Shown: one piece after another, positions 24,880 through 33,547 of the stretch
How positions within the stretch are numbered: position 1 is the first letter of the stretch
Layout of the letters: each line of letters begins with the position of its first letter
Source of the DNA: Paenibacillus sp. SY21-1
GTDB taxonomy: Bacteria > Bacillota > Bacilli > Paenibacillales > Paenibacillaceae
Direction of reading: 5' to 3'
DNA length: 64,000 nucleotides
Assembly: GCF_005222705.1 (NCBI RefSeq)
Contig: NZ_STGF01000033.1
Coordinates: 1-64,000, forward strand
Translations under genes and position numbers: made by a program
The notes under the pieces: model-generated
Told to the model about the DNA's origin: nothing
The model's input: only the letters and a program-made list of their open reading frames with translations
Databases searched by the model: none

Positions 24880-24923
24880 CAAATCAGAAAAAAATATATT
24901 ATTTTCAGAACCCGTTAAGCAAA

Positions 24924-24954
24924 AAGACGCAAACCCGTCACAGGTTTGCGTCTT
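24924..24954 (-). terminator. intrinsic terminator after the yerB-like gene
   Basis: Perfect 12-bp stem AAGACGCAAACC/GGTTTGCGTCTT with a 7-base loop, followed on the minus strand by TTTTTGC. Confidence 0.85.
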
Positions 24955-25097
24955 CCCTCATACAGCCATTATCCGCCTAACGACTAATGAACTGACGTAT
25001 AAACAATCGTTCCGGCCGTTGGCCGAATCGCTTGTTCCGCTGGGCAACCGCTGCCTTTACCTTAACGTTCATCGTTAACAGTATTTCCAGCAGCGGG

Positions 25098-26159
25098 TTA
25101 TTGTACCCATGAAACATGCGATTCGAGCGGCGTTGCGTTCGGTACGATATGAAAGTAGGTTTTGCCCGGCACAAACGGGAGTTCATGGCCTCCCTGCACA
25201 ATTCTGATCATGCCGTCTGCCGCCCGAATCCATTCCGCTTGCACAACCTTGCCCTTCTGGAACAGCATTGCCGGTCCGCCATCCTCCAAATTGACAGCTA
25301 GCCTGCCTTCGTTGTCCAGCGTTTTGTGGCTTGCGCTCAATACGACAAGATTGGACGCTGCCAATTGCCCGTCGTTATTCATGTCGACATGAGGCTTGTC
25401 GTTGATTGAACGCTTATACAAGCCGGATTCGGCATCGTACGCATACCCTACTTTGTAGCTCTTCAACTGGAAGGTGAGCGAAATCGTTGAAGCAGGCTCC
25501 CCGGCATCTACCGCCCCCGCTTCAGTGAAGCTGTACACCGGTACGACCGAATCGAGCTTGTACGCCCGCTTCTCTGCCCCGGCGCGCAGCTTCTCCAAGC
25601 TCGAATACAAATTATGCGGGGCTTTCCGTTCCTTGCTTCTCCAGAAAAAGCCGCCTCCATTGGATATTTCATCAAGATACGGCTTCGCCTGCTGCTGCAA
25701 GATCGCGTAGGCATCCATGCTTCCGCCTGCATGGGCCAGCACCGCACCGTAGCTTTCTCCTAGATCAATCAAATAGGGACGAATGCTCCGAATGGGGCCA
25801 ATGGTGTCGGCAGCCGCATCTGTGCTCTGAAAGATGGCCACCAGCCGCGTAATGCCGCCCTCCGCAAGAACCTCCCATACTATGTCAGCATTCGTCAAGC
25901 CGGATTGTGGACGCGCAGGCGCCAGGTTATTGATCATGACAGCGATTGGTCTGGCAGCGGATTGCTTCTCCAGCTGAATGCCCGTCAGCGGGGCAGCAAA
26001 GGTTAGCGGCGTTGGCTCGGCGGTCGGAGCCGGTGGAGCGCTTGGCGGCGCAATGCTCGTCGGCTCCGGCGCTACTGCCGCTTGACCCCCGCCGCATGCC
26101 GGAAGCAGCAGCAGAATGGACAACAGTCCGGCCGCAATCGTACTCATTCGTTTATTCAT
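25098..26159 (-). CDS. yerB: YerB-like DUF3048 lipoprotein
   Basis: 353 residues with a lipoprotein signal (hydrophobic stretch ending LLLLPACGGG), a Pro/Ala-rich linker, and the DUF3048 body starting with RPIAVMINNLAPARPQSGL and IRSIRPYLIDL. The mature protein is expected on the outer face of the membrane. Its function is unknown; in Bacillus subtilis yerB lies between the pur operon and yerC, as here on a larger scale. It has its own terminator. Confidence 0.9.
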   Translation of the reverse strand: MNKRMSTIAAGLLSILLLLPACGGGQAAVAPEPTSIAPPSAPPAPTAEPTPLTFAAPLTGIQLEKQSAARPIAVMINNLAPARPQSGLTNADIVWEVLAEGGITRLVAIFQSTDAAADTIGPIRSIRPYLIDLGESYGAVLAHAGGSMDAYAILQQQAKPYLDEISNGGGFFWRSKERKAPHNLYSSLEKLRAGAEKRAYKLDSVVPVYSFTEAGAVDAGEPASTISLTFQLKSYKVGYAYDAESGLYKRSINDKPHVDMNNDGQLAASNLVVLSASHKTLDNEGRLAVNLEDGGPAMLFQKGKVVQAEWIRAADGMIRIVQGGHELPFVPGKTYFHIVPNATPLESHVSWVQ

Positions 26160-26364
26160 TGTTTACCCTGCCTTTGCAAGCGATATGTATGGCTAAGCCT
26201 AAACGGCTATCGCTTCCATTTAACCATATTTCGGCAAGGATGTCTTGGACAAAATCAGGCAGCTCCGCCTTATTCGGGCTTTTAGCTATCCGTTTATAGC
26301 CGGTGATGGGCATGCGGACGTCACCGTCTCGTTGAAGCCTCGCAGGCAAGCTAACATGCCCTTG

Positions 26365-27186
26365 TCAAATGCTCCAGTGATGCCATTCCTCCTGCTTCTT
26401 GTCGAGTCCTGTCAGCCATTCCGAGGTTACGCGAATCGCTTCCTCCTGATGCGCGCGCTGCGAATACGTATGATTCGCCTGAAAAATAATTTCCTTGTCG
26501 CAGAGCCCCTCGGTGCGGGTCCAAAATATTTTCTGATACAAAAAGCTGTAATCTACCGGTATCAGCTCATCGCTCGTGCCATGGACCAGCAGCACCTCTC
26601 CGCCGAATTTGACCGCCGACTGGAAGGGCTGATGCTCTTGCAGCGATTCAAAAAACACAGGCTGGAGCGAGTAGCCTTGATAATCGGTTTTGCCGGTTTT
26701 GACCGCTTCGTCATAACGCGAGCGCTCGATAATCCGCACAATGTCATTAAAGGGGTAAGCAACGGGCGACCAAAGCGCCAGCCGCTTGACGCGGCGGTCT
26801 CTTACAGCCGTCATAATCGCTACAGCGCCGCCGAGACTGTGGCCAAGCAGCACAATTCTGCGCGGATCGACGCATTCCATATCCGCAATATAATCGATTG
26901 CCGTTCTCGTCTGATTAATCATCGACTCAAACCCGAGGGCGCCGTAATCGCCCGAGCTTTCGCCGCAGCCCGCATAATCGAAGCGCAGCACATACGAGCC
27001 TTCGGCGGCAAGCGCCCGCGCCGTCTTGACGAACAAGCGATCGACCCCGATACGCGAGCCGATAAAGCCGTGGCAAATAATAATCGCCTGCCGCTTTTCC
27101 TGCTGCTTGCTTCCGTCTGTCGGATAGTGCAGCGTTGCTGTGAGTTCTAGCCCGCCATGCCTCAGTGTCAATTGCTTTTCCATCAT
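26365..27186 (-). CDS. alpha/beta hydrolase
   Basis: About 273 residues of the serine hydrolase fold. The oxyanion stretch CHGFIGS, the nucleophile GHSLGG, the acid region VHGTSDELIP and a final His (FQANHTYSQ) are visible. It resembles the BAAT/dienelactone-type esterases of Firmicutes. I chose the first ATG of an ATG-ATG pair at 27186, five bases after AGGAGG; the second at 27183 is also possible. No signal peptide, so cytoplasmic. Substrate unknown. Confidence 0.85.
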   Translation of the reverse strand: MMEKQLTLRHGGLELTATLHYPTDGSKQQEKRQAIIICHGFIGSRIGVDRLFVKTARALAAEGSYVLRFDYAGCGESSGDYGALGFESMINQTRTAIDYIADMECVDPRRIVLLGHSLGGAVAIMTAVRDRRVKRLALWSPVAYPFNDIVRIIERSRYDEAVKTGKTDYQGYSLQPVFFESLQEHQPFQSAVKFGGEVLLVHGTSDELIPVDYSFLYQKIFWTRTEGLCDKEIIFQANHTYSQRAHQEEAIRVTSEWLTGLDKKQEEWHHWSI

Positions 27187-27323
27187 GCCAGCCTCCTGAT
27201 ACAAGTCAATTTATATAATTCCAACCCGAATACTATGATTTAATTTAAAATTACTATAGCACCGCCGTTAACCATCTGTCAACCTCATAATAAATGCCCG
27301 CAACGGGCATCGTAAAACCATAA

Positions 27324-27380
27324 GCAGGCTTCTCTCGAAGCGAATAAACCCGCCAAAGGGCGGTTCCCGAAAGAGCCTGC
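27324..27380 (+). promoter_or_regulatory. structured leader hairpin before the 39-aa membrane protein
   Basis: GCAGGCT..CTCG and CGAAAGAGCCTGC pair as outer arms, with an inner CCGCC/GGCGG stem. It lies 22 bp before the Shine-Dalgarno site of the small gene. It could be a terminator of nothing obvious, or a 5' leader element. Confidence 0.35.
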
Positions 27381-27416
27381 CATCATTTTAGCTGAACGGA
27401 AGGAGGTGCTATATAC

Positions 27417-27536
27417 GTGCCGCTATGGATTGCCTGGCTTCGTGACCATTGGCTGTCGTTTGCCCTGCTTGTCGGCGTCATCATCGCCGTTGCGTTTGTT
27501 GTCGCCAAGCGTGATTTGCTGTTTCACAAGGAATAA
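27417..27536 (+). CDS. 39-aa single-pass membrane protein
   Basis: GTG start nine bases after a perfect AAGGAGGT, then 39 codons to TAA. The protein starts VPLWIAWLRDHW, has one strong transmembrane segment (LSFALLVGVIIAVAFVVA), and ends in a basic tail KRDLLFHKE, giving an N-out or N-in single-pass small protein. It lies alone on the plus strand between the hydrolase gene and the convergent histidine kinase gene. Function unknown. The Shine-Dalgarno and hydrophobic pattern make it convincing despite its size. Confidence 0.7.
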   Translation: MPLWIAWLRDHWLSFALLVGVIIAVAFVVAKRDLLFHKE

Positions 27537-27633
27537 CTCCGGTTATGTCCGCTACTTTGGCGCCAAAAACTCGCAACCCTTGCCTGGCAGCGCTCCTCTC
27601 CCTCCGGTTCGTTCTGTCTATTTCGAGGAGGCT

Positions 27634-29028
27634 TTAAGCTTCCCGTATCAACGGGAGACGCACTGTTACCACCGTACCGGCTCCGCGTTCGCTGTCAACC
27701 GCAAGCTGACCGCCGTGGAGCTGGATAATCTCCTCGCAAATCGCCAGCCCAAGTCCTGAACCGCTTAGAGCGCTATTCGCTTTGTAGAATTTGTCCGTTA
27801 CATGGGGCAAATCCTCTTCCTCGATGCCGCAGCCCGTATCCGCGACCGTAACCAGAGCGTCGTCGTCCTCCACGGAGGTCGACACCCGAATCGTGCCGCC
27901 CGGCGGAGTGAACTTAAACGCGTTGTCCAGCAAATTAATCATCACCTGCTTGATCCGGTTCGCGTCTCCCCGCACAAGCAATTGGCCTTTTCCATAGGTT
28001 GGGACGAGACGGACCTGCGTTTTGTCCTGACGCACGGCAAGCTGTCTCGCCGTTTCCTTGACGGGCCCGTTTAAATCCAGCACCTCGACGTGCATCTCCA
28101 TCGTACGTGCCGACAGCTTGGAGAAGTCGAGCAAATCCTCTACCAGCCCGGACAAACGCTCGGTTTCTTTGCTTATAATGGACAGCCCCATTTCCACTTC
28201 CTCGTCATCCTCTGCATGCTTGCTTTCCTTGAGCGTTTCGCTCCAGCCTTTGATCGAAGTAAGCGGCGTTCGAAGCTCATGCGAAATCGACGATATAAAA
28301 TCATTTTTCAGCTTCTCTCGTTTGCTGAGCTCCATGACCATCAGATTAAACGTCTCCGCAAGCTGGCCGATTTCATCATCGTTCCGTCTAAGCGCCCGTC
28401 TTGACCAATCGCCCTCTGCCATGTAACGCGCTGCGCGCGTAAGCTCGCGAATAGGACGCACAATCCGCTGGGCAAGCAGCAGACTGACGCCGAGAAAAAG
28501 CAGCACGACTCCAATGCCGACGGCAGCCGTCATTCTGACAATCAAGTTGACCATATCGTCAACCTGGTACAAGGAGGCCGAATAGCGCAGCAGCGATACG
28601 ACACGCGACTCGTTCCAGATTGGAATTGTAACCGATGTCACCCGTTCCGAATAATAAGGGTCTTCTCCGCTCCAGCTGCCCGTCATACCGGCAACGGCTG
28701 CTTTGACATCCGGGGTGCCGTATCTGATGTCAGCGCCAAAGCCGTCCGTATCAATCTGCACCTCTCCGGTGCTGTCCAAAAGCTGAAGCCTCGTTCCGCC
28801 TTCCACCATGTATTGCAGCATATATTCGGCTTGGTCATGAATCGGCAAGGAAGCCAATGAACGGCTATGCTGCGCCAGCGCGGTGAGCGCCCTCTGCTTG
28901 ACCGAGCTCTGCGCGCTGCCATAGTAGTAGTTCCACATAAGCGTAATAAACGTTCCGCCTAGCAAACACACGACAAGCACAATCAGCAGGAGATAGCTAA
29001 GCACCATTCGCGTTTGTACGCTTTTCAT
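27634..29028 (-). CDS. sensor histidine kinase
   Basis: 464 residues with an N-terminal membrane segment (about 8-31), an extracytoplasmic sensor of about 130 residues, a second membrane segment (about 162-186), a HAMP domain, HisKA with SSISHELRTPLTSIKGW and a HATPase with NLLDNAFKF, ADTGCGI and GSGLGLAIC. It overlaps the response regulator gene by ATGA, so they form a pair. The signal sensed cannot be read from the sequence. Confidence 0.93.
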   Translation of the reverse strand: MKSVQTRMVLSYLLLIVLVVCLLGGTFITLMWNYYYGSAQSSVKQRALTALAQHSRSLASLPIHDQAEYMLQYMVEGGTRLQLLDSTGEVQIDTDGFGADIRYGTPDVKAAVAGMTGSWSGEDPYYSERVTSVTIPIWNESRVVSLLRYSASLYQVDDMVNLIVRMTAAVGIGVVLLFLGVSLLLAQRIVRPIRELTRAARYMAEGDWSRRALRRNDDEIGQLAETFNLMVMELSKREKLKNDFISSISHELRTPLTSIKGWSETLKESKHAEDDEEVEMGLSIISKETERLSGLVEDLLDFSKLSARTMEMHVEVLDLNGPVKETARQLAVRQDKTQVRLVPTYGKGQLLVRGDANRIKQVMINLLDNAFKFTPPGGTIRVSTSVEDDDALVTVADTGCGIEEEDLPHVTDKFYKANSALSGSGLGLAICEEIIQLHGGQLAVDSERGAGTVVTVRLPLIREA

Positions 29029-30035
29029 TTATCGACAGCCCGCTTCCAGCGGTAGCCATAGCCCCAGACCGTTTCGACGAAGGCGGGATCGGACGGATTT
29101 TTTTCAATTTTTTGCCGGATTCTGCGAATATTCACGTCAACCACCTTTAAATCCCCCACATAATACCGTCCCCATACCTCTGACAAAATATGATCGCGAC
29201 TGACGCTCTGCCCGACCCGCTCCATTAACAGCCTAACAAGCGTCCATTCTGTCGGCGTCAAAATAATTTCCTGCCGCTCCTTCCACAGCTTGCGCTCGGG
29301 GATCGATAAACGGAACGGCGGCACATGAAGCTCATAGCTATCGACGGCCAGCGAAGGGCGATAGCCTTGCTCAGGCTGCTGCTTGCCTCCGTTTTCAGCC
29401 ATCGTACCCGATGCCAGGACCTCCCGGCTCCCCTCATTTGCTGCTCGCCTTTCTCCAGCCTCGGCAAATCCGGCAGCGCCTGTACCTTGCGCATTTCCTG
29501 CTGCCGCATAGTCCGGCCCGGATGACGCCGCTACTGCAAGAGGATCAGGCCCTCCTCCTCCTCCCGCCAGCCTGTCCTCAACTGCCCCGGCATGCTTCGC
29601 TTCCGCCCTCTTAGAGTCCGCATCATTCGGCTGCACGTCGCTGGGATCGTTCACATCGGTATCCAGCCTGGCCCCCATTCTTCGGTATAACGATTTAATG
29701 CGCGCAATCAGCTCTCCCGGGCTGAACGGCTTCTGCACATAATCGTCAGCACCAAGCTCCAGCCCATGAATTTTGTCCTCCTCCTGCGACTTTGCCGTAA
29801 GCATGATAATCCCCATTTGCGGATACGTCTCGCGCAGCTTGGCGCATACCTCAAATCCGCTGATCGTCGGCAGCATAACGTCCAGCAGCGCAATATCCAC
29901 CGGCCCCTTCTCGCTGGCCAGTTCAAGAGCCGCCTCGCCGGTTTCGGCCTCGATAACCTCCATTTCGTTGCGCTTCAAGTTAATGCGGATAAAACCGCGA
30001 ATCGACTCCTCATCCTCCAACAGCAAAATACGCAT
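29025..30035 (-). CDS. OmpR-type response regulator with long linker
   Basis: 336 residues, about 100 more than usual. The receiver (1-120) has the acidic pocket EDEE and phosphoacceptor Asp52 (LLDVMLP), with TAK and KPF. The winged helix follows at about 230-336 (LTPTEWTLVRLLMERVGQSVSRD and VNIRRIRQKIE). Between them lies a Gly/Ala/Glu-rich linker, residues 123-225, containing GGGGGP and AAAGNAQG. Upstream is a lipoprotein gene in the same operon, downstream the kinase. Confidence 0.93.
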   Translation of the reverse strand: MRILLLEDEESIRGFIRINLKRNEMEVIEAETGEAALELASEKGPVDIALLDVMLPTISGFEVCAKLRETYPQMGIIMLTAKSQEEDKIHGLELGADDYVQKPFSPGELIARIKSLYRRMGARLDTDVNDPSDVQPNDADSKRAEAKHAGAVEDRLAGGGGGPDPLAVAASSGPDYAAAGNAQGTGAAGFAEAGERRAANEGSREVLASGTMAENGGKQQPEQGYRPSLAVDSYELHVPPFRLSIPERKLWKERQEIILTPTEWTLVRLLMERVGQSVSRDHILSEVWGRYYVGDLKVVDVNIRRIRQKIEKNPSDPAFVETVWGYGYRWKRAVDK

Positions 30036-30058
30036 AGGTCACCGCCTGCTCCGTTATT

Positions 30059-31570
30059 TTAGTAATCATGCCTTATCGTAAGTGCAGTAGCTAGCTGCGA
30101 AGACTCATTCTGCATCGCTTCAAACGCTTGCTTGTCCGAATCCGGCGCGCCGGCTTGCATCCCGTCAGCCAAGGCCATTAGCAATACATTGCCGCTGTCG
30201 GTCAAGAGCTGACGATAGCTTCGCGATTGCTGCTGCCATTCCCGCTCAACGTCCGGCCATTCTTTCTGAGGAACGGCATACAGCTCGAAGAGCGGAGTGG
30301 AATAGCGGGTTTCCGCATTAACGTAATGAATGGCCACCACCTCATAGGGCTGATCGGCTTCCGCATGGCTGATCCTATATTTGCCCCACCAGCTGCCGGG
30401 GACCTCCAGCTTGATTCCGAAGCGGTAATCCGCAATTTCTTCTGTTATTTTGGTGAAGCCGTCATCGCCGTCCCACTGCATCCACTCGTTAACCCACTTG
30501 GCGTCCGCAAAAGCGATTTCCTCCTCGACAGGCTCTTCTCTGGTCTGTTGCAGCTCCAGAATGCCGTCATGGTTAATGTCCAAACTTGCGGCAATTCGGC
30601 TGGTGAGCCCGGTTTCGCCTTTTTTGGCATTTGGATAGACCAGTCTCAGCTTGCCGTTCTCCCAAGCATAAACGGCCGAATACGAGCCATGCGCTCCGGA
30701 GGAGGCTTGCACCACAACGCCGTAATGACGCTCCGAGATTTTGCCGATTTGCAGGCTTTCGTAATAATTCACCTGATTATACAACGGCGTTGCAGCAAGC
30801 TCGCGCATTCTGCCGTCCTTCAAGCCGTATATCGTCAGCTCGAACTCTGACACCGCAAGCTCTTGGCTCATCCTTTTGTCGCTCACAACCGCTATGCCTG
30901 CGGCACCCTCCTGATTCAACGGACCTGTTTCCGCATACACATATGGCAAAGTCGCAATTGGCCGCAAAATAAGCTTGCCTGATTCGCTGCGAACCGGCTT
31001 CGTGCCAAAAGAATAGATTTCCAGCTCGCTCGGGCTGTCAAAACCGCCTATCCAGCCGACCAGCAGCTCCAGCTTGCCGTCGCCGTCCAAATCCTTCAGC
31101 TTTAGCCAGTTGATTTGCCACGCGAGCGATTGCTGGATCAGCACCCACGGCTTCCATGAGGCTGCGGTATTTTTCATCACCATAATCTCGGGCATGCTCG
31201 ATTCGTTATAGTAGGTTACAATTGCTTCCTCAGATCCGTCTCCATCGACATCGACAAGCCTGATCGCTTCGATCTCATCCTCGCGGAAGGGCAGCAGCAA
31301 TTTGCTGTAGGCCGGCAGCGCCTTATCCAGCGCCTCCACAATCGCCTGCTTTTCATCGGATATTTGCGGCTTTTGCAGCAGATCGGCCGGAGCGGCCGTA
31401 TAACGGCAGCCTGTCGCCGCGAGCAGCACCGCTCCCGCAAGACCAAGCCTAGCCGCTACCGATCCCCACAAGCGTTTCCGCCGCGCGCCACTCTTCTTAT
31501 CTGCCGCATGGTCCAAAATGGAAGGCTTATCTCTCGATGACATTTCAACAATGCCCGCTTTGTTAAGCAT
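30059..31570 (-). CDS. putative lipoprotein with VCBS-like repeats
   Basis: About 503 residues from the ATG at 31570, nine bases after GGGAGG. A long N-terminal cytoplasmic stretch ends in a hydrophobic segment LGLAGAVLLAATGC, with a lipobox Cys after about 55 residues, a late position for a lipoprotein. The body contains DVDGDGSEEAIV and DLDGDGKLELLVGW, Asp/Gly loops typical of calcium-binding FG-GAP/VCBS repeats. It is 23 bp upstream of the response regulator, so it may be the sensor accessory of the two-component pair. Function unknown. Confidence 0.75.
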   Translation of the reverse strand: MLNKAGIVEMSSRDKPSILDHAADKKSGARRKRLWGSVAARLGLAGAVLLAATGCRYTAAPADLLQKPQISDEKQAIVEALDKALPAYSKLLLPFREDEIEAIRLVDVDGDGSEEAIVTYYNESSMPEIMVMKNTAASWKPWVLIQQSLAWQINWLKLKDLDGDGKLELLVGWIGGFDSPSELEIYSFGTKPVRSESGKLILRPIATLPYVYAETGPLNQEGAAGIAVVSDKRMSQELAVSEFELTIYGLKDGRMRELAATPLYNQVNYYESLQIGKISERHYGVVVQASSGAHGSYSAVYAWENGKLRLVYPNAKKGETGLTSRIAASLDINHDGILELQQTREEPVEEEIAFADAKWVNEWMQWDGDDGFTKITEEIADYRFGIKLEVPGSWWGKYRISHAEADQPYEVVAIHYVNAETRYSTPLFELYAVPQKEWPDVEREWQQQSRSYRQLLTDSGNVLLMALADGMQAGAPDSDKQAFEAMQNESSQLATALTIRHDY

Positions 31571-31821
31571 GGATACCTCCCTCGCGTCCAAGCCATGTTG
31601 TAGCGGCGGCGGCTTGCGCCTTCCGCCTATAGGCATCTCCTTTTGCCGGGTGACAGCTTATCGTTCTTGCTGCCGCAAGGCCATTACCTCTGCACGCAGC
31701 ATATGCCTGTTACCCTCCAGTATAGCATGTCTGCAGCTATCTTCTGCATTCCCGCAACCGCTGCATTACCTGCATCAACTGCATTCACTTCACTATACGC
31801 TCTGCATGGCATCTTCTACAT

Positions 31822-31962
31822 CCAATACATTTACTGCATGAACACGTTCATTAGATTTTCTCTATGCGTTGCATCTCGCATATCCAATACATGTACGGCA
31901 TTCAATACTGCCCTACATTCCCTTCGTGCGCTATATCCCAATAATCCATACATGTACGGCAT
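31822..31962 (+). repeat. degenerate 61-bp tandem repeat
   Basis: Three imperfect copies of a TCCAATACATGTACGGCAT-like core occur at 31822-31840, 31883-31901 and 31945-31962, about 61 bp apart, within a GCAT-rich stretch of about 350 bp upstream of the lipoprotein operon. No gene is seen in 31571-32071. Confidence 0.45.
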
Positions 31963-32071
31963 GCGCATCCACTGCGTTATCGCCGCAGCCTGTTATTTGC
32001 TGAGTTCTATTGTAAGGGAAGGCAGGCGTCCGAATGTTACAATTTATTAACATGAAGCGTAAACATAACGA

Positions 32072-32111
32072 CAAAAACCCCTGATTCCGTCGTAAAACGG
32101 AGCATCAGGGG
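32072..32111 (-). terminator. intrinsic terminator of the purine operon
   Basis: CCCCTGATTCCG (32078-32089) pairs with CGGAGCATCAGGGG (32098-32111) with one bulge; on the minus strand TTTTTGTCG follows. It lies 35 bp after purD. Confidence 0.88.
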
Positions 32112-32146
32112 CTTTGCTGTATACCTGTATTATGCAAAAAGCAAGT

Positions 32147-33412
32147 CTATACGAGCGCCTTTGCCGCGATATCGGTACGGCTTTGCTTGCCCTCGAAATC
32201 GATAACGCTGACCGCCTCGTAAGCGCGGGCGCGCGCCTGGGCAATATCGCTGCCCAGACCGACGATACCGAGCACGCGTCCTCCGCTCGTCACAATCTGT
32301 CCGTCCTTCTCGGCGGTTCCCGCGTGGAATACCAGCGCGCCCGCAGCTTCCGCTTCGGCCAGGCCTGTAATCGGACGGCCCTTCGGATAAGAGCCCGGGT
32401 AGCCTTCGGAAGCCATAATGACGCAAACCGCCGCTTCCTCGCTCCACTCGATGTTGATTTGATCGAGATGACCGTTCATCGAGGCCAACACGATGTCGAC
32501 CAGGTCAGTCTGCAATCGCGGCAGCACGACCTGCGTCTCCGGATCTCCCATACGTGCGTTGAACTCGATCGTTTTAGGGCCATCCTTCGTAATCATCAGA
32601 CCGGCGAACAGCACGCCGCGGAACGGACGCCCTTCGCTCACCATCGCCTTAGCCGTCGGAATAATAATATTCGCAATGGATTCGTCGATAATGGCCTGAT
32701 CAATATGAGGCAGCGGAGTATACGTGCCCATGCCGCCGGTATTCGGACCTTTGTCCCCGTCGAAGATCGGCTTGTGATCCTGCGCGGGAACCATCGCCCG
32801 CACCGTTTCGCCGTCTACAAATGCTAGAATCGACATTTCCTGTCCTTCAAGAAACTCCTCAATGACGATCTGGTTGCCCGCATCGCCGAACACCTTGTCC
32901 ACCATCGCTTCATGGAGCGCTTTTTCCGCTTCTGCGAGCGTAGCGGCCACCGTTACGCCCTTACCTGCCGCCAGTCCGTCAGCCTTGATGACAATAGGCA
33001 CCGACTGCTCGCGCAAATACGCCAGCGCCGTCTCGTAATCGGTGAACGTCTCATACTTGGCTGTTGGGATGTCATATTTTTTAAGCAAATTTTTCATAAA
33101 AATTTTGCTGCCTTCAATTTCAGCCGCATTTTTACGCGGTCCGTAAGCTTTTATGCCAGCAGCCTCGAAAGCATCGACAATACCGTCCGCAAGCGGATCG
33201 TCCGGCCCTACAAACACCAGATCGATGTCGGCATCCTTTGCGAAACGAATAAGCTCATCAAACTGATTAACGGCAATCGGCACACACTCCGCAAGCTGCG
33301 CGATGCCGGCATTGCCCGGGGCGCAAAACAGCTCCGCTACCTTCTCGCTTTTTTTCAGCGCCCATACAATCGCATGCTCGCGGCCGCCGCCGCCCACTAC
33401 TAGAATACGCAT
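32147..33412 (-). CDS. purD: phosphoribosylamine-glycine ligase
   Basis: 421 residues. Joins glycine to phosphoribosylamine with ATP, the second step of IMP synthesis. The start MRILVVGGGGREHAIVWAL, the ATP-grasp segments PIVIKADGLAAGKGV and FLEGQEMSILAF, and the metal-binding EFNARMGDPETQ are all as expected. It is the last gene of the operon and is followed by its terminator. Confidence 0.97.
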   Translation of the reverse strand: MRILVVGGGGREHAIVWALKKSEKVAELFCAPGNAGIAQLAECVPIAVNQFDELIRFAKDADIDLVFVGPDDPLADGIVDAFEAAGIKAYGPRKNAAEIEGSKIFMKNLLKKYDIPTAKYETFTDYETALAYLREQSVPIVIKADGLAAGKGVTVAATLAEAEKALHEAMVDKVFGDAGNQIVIEEFLEGQEMSILAFVDGETVRAMVPAQDHKPIFDGDKGPNTGGMGTYTPLPHIDQAIIDESIANIIIPTAKAMVSEGRPFRGVLFAGLMITKDGPKTIEFNARMGDPETQVVLPRLQTDLVDIVLASMNGHLDQINIEWSEEAAVCVIMASEGYPGSYPKGRPITGLAEAEAAGALVFHAGTAEKDGQIVTSGGRVLGIVGLGSDIAQARARAYEAVSVIDFEGKQSRTDIAAKALV

Positions 33413-33547
33413 AGCTGTACGCTCCTCCTCGGTTAGATCTATTTAAGCCCGTTACAAGGCAAGGGTTGCCATGGTTACATTACTTCTGGTTTAACTATTA
33501 AGCATTCCGGCCCTTTTAAAGCTTCAACCCTATCCGCTTCTAATGGA

